A stretch of 64,000 nucleotides of DNA, from assembly GCA_027605045.1 (NCBI GenBank), contig JAQFWX010000034.1, positions 310,001 through 374,000 on the forward strand, in the 5' to 3' direction. The notes under the pieces are model-generated. The model saw only the letters and a list, made by a program, of their open reading frames with translations, was not told the origin of the DNA and did no database searches. The stretch comes from Phallus indusiatus. Taxonomy: Eukaryota > Basidiomycota > Agaricomycetes > Phallales > Phallaceae. Both the position numbers and the translations under genes were made by a program. This document shows positions 59,834-64,000 of the stretch, one piece after another (the stretch's first letter is position 1; every line of letters starts with the position of its first letter).

Positions 59834-61245
59834 TTACTCCGAATTCTCAATTATGAGATCAATATCGCAGTCCCTACATATACCTTCCACAATCCACAAT
59901 TCTTCACTTTCTAGAGCAACGTCTACCAGAACAAGTGTTTTAAAAACTTGATTTGCCGCACGGTTATTCGTCAATGTCTTCCTCTGCTTAAGAAATAGAA
60001 GGAGTGCCTCGTGCGGAACTTGGATTTCAATGAGAATAAGGCGTTGAAGCTTTGGAAAGTATACGGGTTCCTCAGAATTCAGTATATTTTGGAAAAATGA
60101 GTGACCGCTAAGGAGCCCATCGAGGGTTAATATTTCCAAACCATGCAGAGTACCCATGATTTGTGAATTGTGTGTATTCCACCGGAGCTCGGAGAAATCC
60201 ATGCCTCTGAGCGTGAGAACGGTTAAACTGGAATTGACTGATAAAAGCTTGTATGGCATTAGCCTATAGTGTCCATCGCCTAAAGCAGGAGCTCTCGATA
60301 GGTATTCATACGTTAAGGTTGTAACAGAGTGGATCTTCAATATAGAGGAAAAAATTTCCCTGTGAATGAAGCTTCCATCCCATTGTAAATAGAGCCTCGA
60401 GCATGAGATTGGAAAATCCAAGAGACTCTGGAGGGCAGGAAATTCGATCGTTTCGACACAAAATATGAGCTTTAAATAGCTAAGGTGCCGACATCCGCGC
60501 AAAATATTGGTTGGAAAGCCGCGAGAAATCTCGATTAAGGAAAGATTTTCGAGTTGAGGGTAGAAGAAATTAAAGCAATTGAGCATGTCAATGGCTGTTT
60601 GTCCTAACAGACAGAGTGATTCGAGTTTTGACAGTTCAATTTGGTTTCTGAAATAGGGCGTAACGATTTTGCTGAATTGAGGTAAGAGATTGGCAATAGT
60701 GGGGGATGACATGAAAAAATGAAAGTTTCGGGAGTGGCAGACATAAATGAGAAACACTCGTAACGGGTTGGCTCGAGTTCCTGTATCAAGAACAAGGGTT
60801 TGCCATAGTAAAGATGATCCCAGGGCGATCTCCCTCCATTCTTTACAGATGGAAAGCAGAGTAAGCGGCCCATCGATCAAACAACGATTGTGGTGAGCCT
60901 GAAGAATGATGTCGTGGATGATTTCAGGGGGTAGAAGCTGGATATAGCATTTCTTGGAGAACAAGGAGTTATAAAATGAGGTAGGGCGTATTCTATCGAG
61001 CGTCGTGAATAACGGATTGATGAAACTGTAGGCGTTTTTCTAAAACAACTATGACTTAAGATAAGCGTCTTAAGAGTCTACAAACACAGCCTCACAGATG
61101 ATTGGGGTGTCTCCACCTTACTGAAAAATCCAACCGGAACGTTGAGGAGCTGGCAGATTATTTTGTAATCGTCATCGGGATTGTCGGTTGAAGGCCTAGG
61201 GTTCACTAGCATTTCTCGCCAAAGAGCCTCGACGGTGAATGTCAT
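59834..61245 (-). CDS. F-box protein
   Basis: Presumed SCF ubiquitin-ligase adaptor. The long exon (to 59834) has no ATG near its start. Reading upstream across an intron (61111-~61036, gtggag to ttttag) restores an in-phase N-terminal exon from the ATG at 61245: MTFTVEALWREMLVNPRPST, DDDYKIICQLLNVPVGFFSK, joined to KNAYSFINPLFTTLDRIRPT. The F-box follows as IQLLPPEIIHDIILQAHHNR, LLSICKEWREIALGSSLLWQ. The C-terminal part has irregular leucine-rich segments (LENLSLIEISRGF, LHGLEILTLDGLL, LQRLILIEIQVP). Total about 430 residues. No similarity to the F-box gene at 9318 beyond the domain is evident by eye. Confidence 0.8.
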
Positions 61246-62364
61246 GCTGAGACAGATATGAGAATCGTCACTGCACCAGAGGTTAAAGCTTATAAGAACC
61301 TCAAATATGTACATCTCAACGGGTTCTCATATATCCATATCCGATAATTTGACTTCATAGCGAGACGTCACAGTATTAGGTGCGTGTTTATGCGGATCCT
61401 TTTCGGCGTTGTCGTGAGAGCAATTTCATTTTTGAGCAAAATTTCAAGTTTGGACCATGCATATAACGATAACTAACAATTTTGAGAAATACATGTACAT
61501 CTACATATGACCATATCTCTGTGCTGTATCTTTGTACTATAATCGATCCCGCATACGAAACCACACAATCTACGTAAGCCCTGTCACCCTGTCTTTTCGC
61601 TGAGTTAAATAAGGAAAATAATATCGGAAAGCTCACAATTGAGTCACTGAGAATGGATCGGTGCATTTTAGGGTGAATATCAAGAGATCTCAGTGCTGGA
61701 AGTGCATGAAGCCTGAAGAAGCTGTTCTGTTCCGCTGATCCGGTTTAAACGGTCCGATCGGTCCCTTATGATGCGCAGATCTAAACTTTATGTAATTCAC
61801 TTCTGTAATTCAGGACGCCCTCATTTTTTAATAACTGCTGCAAATATAAATTTAACTTTTAATTATGTATTAATAACTGGGCCACCGATATAGACGATTG
61901 GTTCGAGATCGTCGCCGGTGGCAGATATTAAGAACAGATTACAACGTCTGCAAGTCTGTATATGGGTGTTCGGGCTAGCAAGCCTGGGAAAAACTCATGT
62001 CTGGTCAAACATCTCTCGCTTCTGAAATGTTGCGGCGGACTATATATTAAAGAGATGCTATCATCTAGTTGAAAGAAAATAAAGTTTCGAGGAATTATCT
62101 GGGATTTATTTTATACTACAGTACTAGTAAAGACGAACTTAGATCAATGATCTTGGTCTAGATGACGTCCCGCGTTCGGAAATATGCGGTAGTTCTCTCG
62201 TTTGTTATAGCCTCATAGCCTCTATGCGTACAGTTAAGCTATACATCTTACATAAAAAAAGCTTCCCTCATCTTAGGACTTGCTAACCTTTCAACCGGAG
62301 AAATCAATAGTTTATAAAATCCTTGAAAAAACCGTTTGATTTCGAACACTTCAGCCTTCAAGCA
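61246..62364. other. Intergenic with strong hairpin
   Basis: No gene supported. A perfect two-part hairpin lies at 61881-61922 (see findings). The region 61385-61680 has a 92-codon ORF (-) without domain. Confidence 0.4.
61881..61922. other. Two-part inverted repeat (hairpin)
   Basis: GCCACCG pairs with CGGTGGC (outer 7 bp) and GACGAT with ATCGTC (inner 6 bp), with loop TGGTTCGAG and small unpaired stretches between. The loop resembles a tRNA T-loop consensus, but no tRNA can be folded around it. Confidence 0.7.
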
Positions 62365-63392
62365 ATGAGCCATTCTAGGTACCCCAGGACTCGTGTTGTT
62401 AAAACTTTTCCTCCAATCACCAATTGTATAATTTTCAGCCCAGAACGTACACTTCCCCCTCCTGTCTTGACATTTTCACGCGACTTCCGTTTGTTACTAG
62501 AATCCAAACCACACGAAGCCGATACAGCTGCAAGAGATCGAGTTCAAGGTCCGCAGACAGCTCAAGAGTCTTCGCATGCTTCACATTTGAAAGATATTGG
62601 TAAATAATTGTGACTGTCTATACTCTACGTCGACCTCGAGTAAATTTCTTCTCAGGTACACCGTCTAATGAATTTCCGCATATGAGAACTCACGGTTCTG
62701 CTGGGGAGCCTCGTTTAAGGTTGATAGTAAAGATTTCTAAATGAAAAAACTCTATGATACAGTTAAATAGGACGAATAGTGACTCAGGAAACCAAAACAA
62801 CTTGCAAGAAGATCATCTTATGGTGCAGCGGATTCCAAAGCCGAAGGGAGAAGTAGGACATCCCAATAATGGTGGTTATAGTCTACCAACCGTCTTAAAC
62901 TGGGGAAAGGAGGTGTATGAACGAATAAGGGTGCGCAAATTCATTTTGATCTTGAATATCATAATGATTCTGTTCAAAGGAAGACGTACAGCGACTGTGT
63001 GATAGCTATCTGTATACCGGGGCAACGATTTCTAATCAGGATCAAGACCGTATTTTGGACGTATGCCTGAAGGTAGATTTCATCATAATATCGAATAACT
63101 TCATCATAATGACTTACATCAAGGCGGCGGAAAAGCATCCCATACTCAATAATTATATAGGATTCTGGCCGGCGAGAGACATGATAAAAACATACCTCAA
63201 AAATTCAGCCGCAGCCGGTAAAGTCAAGAACAAAGATCTCAAACGTTCCCCCATAAATGAAAATAATGTCTGTGAGTGTGTTACCCTCAGTCGTCTAAGA
63301 TATTGAGCTCCCTTGCCTCTCAGGTCGACAGCCAAAACTCCAAGCGTGCCCGACGTTCCGTCCGGATTGGTGAAATAACCGAGACTCAGTAA
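62365..63392 (+). CDS. Uncharacterised agaricomycete protein ('RIPKPxGE' family)
   Basis: Six exons join without a frame break from the ATG at 62365 (MSHSRYPRTRVVKTFPPITN) to the TAA at 63390-63392. Introns start at 62599, 62719, 62931, 63072 and 63270. The order is LTFSRDFRLLLESKPHEADT, TPSNEFPHMRTHGSAGEPRL, RIPKPKGEVGHPNNGGYSLP with LNWGKEVYERIR, RLCDSYLYTGATISNQDQDR, AAEKHPILNNYIGFWPARDM with IKTYLKNS, and a basic tail VDSQNSKRARRSVRIGE. I recognise the RIPKPxGExGxPxxGGYxL...W and LxxYxxxWPxxDxIxxxLK motifs from many agaricomycete hypothetical proteins. Function is unknown; the basic tail suggests nuclear location. Clean splicing argues for a live gene. Confidence 0.75.
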
Positions 63393-64000
63393 AAAATTGG
63401 AAGTTTAATTGATATTTTTTTTAAAAATTTTCCTCAACGTAGTCTTCGCCTGTGCTTGAGGATATTTTGTACATGCACCCTACGTCGTTCATTCTGTATT
63501 CGACTTTATCTGCTAGGCCCCCGTGTTTTGAACTTCTTAGCTACATCCGCAACCCGTGGATATCTTCCGCTAAAAATTTTCTCAAAGTGAGGGTTAAAAC
63601 GTTAAAGCAGCGGAGATTCTGTATCCTCAAAAAGCAACGTGTTCGCACTGTAGCAGTGCTCCATGAAATTTGCAGCTAACCTCTTATTATATCGACTCTC
63701 GTGCCACATCTTAAATTAAATGTTGTGAAAACGATAAGAGGTTATATTCTGTCGTTTTAAAAGCGATCTTATCATAATTAATCGATTAGATACTCAAGAC
63801 TGCCAGAAATTTTAGTTTCCTTAGTTTTACGTATCATTAGAAGTACCCGGGCCGTGCACCACTAGTTTTACGAGAGTAGAAGAATATTTACGTAACAACT
63901 CGAACTCGAACCAAGCTCAACCACTTGTCATAGAACAAAGGAATTTTAGATTCCATTGATTGCTGGAAATTCTCACGTGCAGGATTGTGTTTAAATTTGT
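63393..64000. other. Intergenic at right edge
   Basis: A 75-codon ORF at 63452-63679 (+) has no domain. Nothing else seen. Confidence 0.35.

Noticed and set aside
61895..61912. tRNA T-loop-like 'ggttcgag'
   Set aside because: It is the loop of a DNA hairpin; no acceptor or anticodon stems around it.

Overview
The window is nuclear DNA of a basidiomycete, most likely a mushroom-forming agaricomycete. Genes are split by many 50-60 bp introns. The families seen are typical of that group: DUF6535 membrane proteins, DUF4419, F-box/LRR proteins, CxxC-type C2H2 finger proteins, a class-II fungal P450, a Tnp2/Plavaka-like (CMC) DDE transposase, and WD40 and 'NFYxxDWL' families that I know only as expanded agaricomycete families. 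I see no rRNA, tRNA or CRISPR. All gene models were spliced by eye.

Region 1 (1-24.7 kb). A large inverted duplication frames this part. The left arm (1-3.2 kb) holds the 3' part of a DUF6535 gene, with an apparent frameshift, next to an intact nicotinamide riboside kinase gene. The right arm (20.3-24.7 kb) holds an intact DUF6535 gene and a broken kinase copy. Between the arms are a P450, a tandem ~340 bp non-coding repeat, a broken ORF with a PD-(D/E)XK-like motif, an F-box gene, a secreted GH32 beta-fructosidase, an NmrA-like NAD(P)-binding protein and a C2H2 finger gene. Two direct copies of a ~1.4 kb diverged repeat (18.8-20.3 and 25.8-27.1 kb) bracket the right arm.

Region 2 (27-43 kb) is gene-poor. 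It holds a small Pro/Ser-rich protein gene, a DUF4419 gene, a possible FunK1 kinase remnant, a second C2H2 finger gene with the same intron position as the first, an AT-rich block with an eight-unit 12-bp minisatellite, and weakly supported hypothetical exons.

Region 3 (43.5-59 kb, all on the minus strand) is the most interesting part. An apparently intact six-exon Plavaka-like transposase is followed upstream by an unbroken same-strand array of unnamed agaricomycete families: a WD40 protein with a C-terminal hydrophobic segment, a membrane-anchored helical protein, two related proteins with a shared C-terminal domain, and a second WD40 protein with a clear C-terminal membrane helix. The repeated pairing suggests a co-duplicating module, possibly transposon cargo or a membrane-linked system. 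No terminal inverted repeats joining them could be found by eye.

Region 4 (59.8-64 kb) holds a second F-box gene, a strong DNA hairpin, and a six-exon gene of an uncharacterised agaricomycete family with a 'RIPKPxGE' motif.
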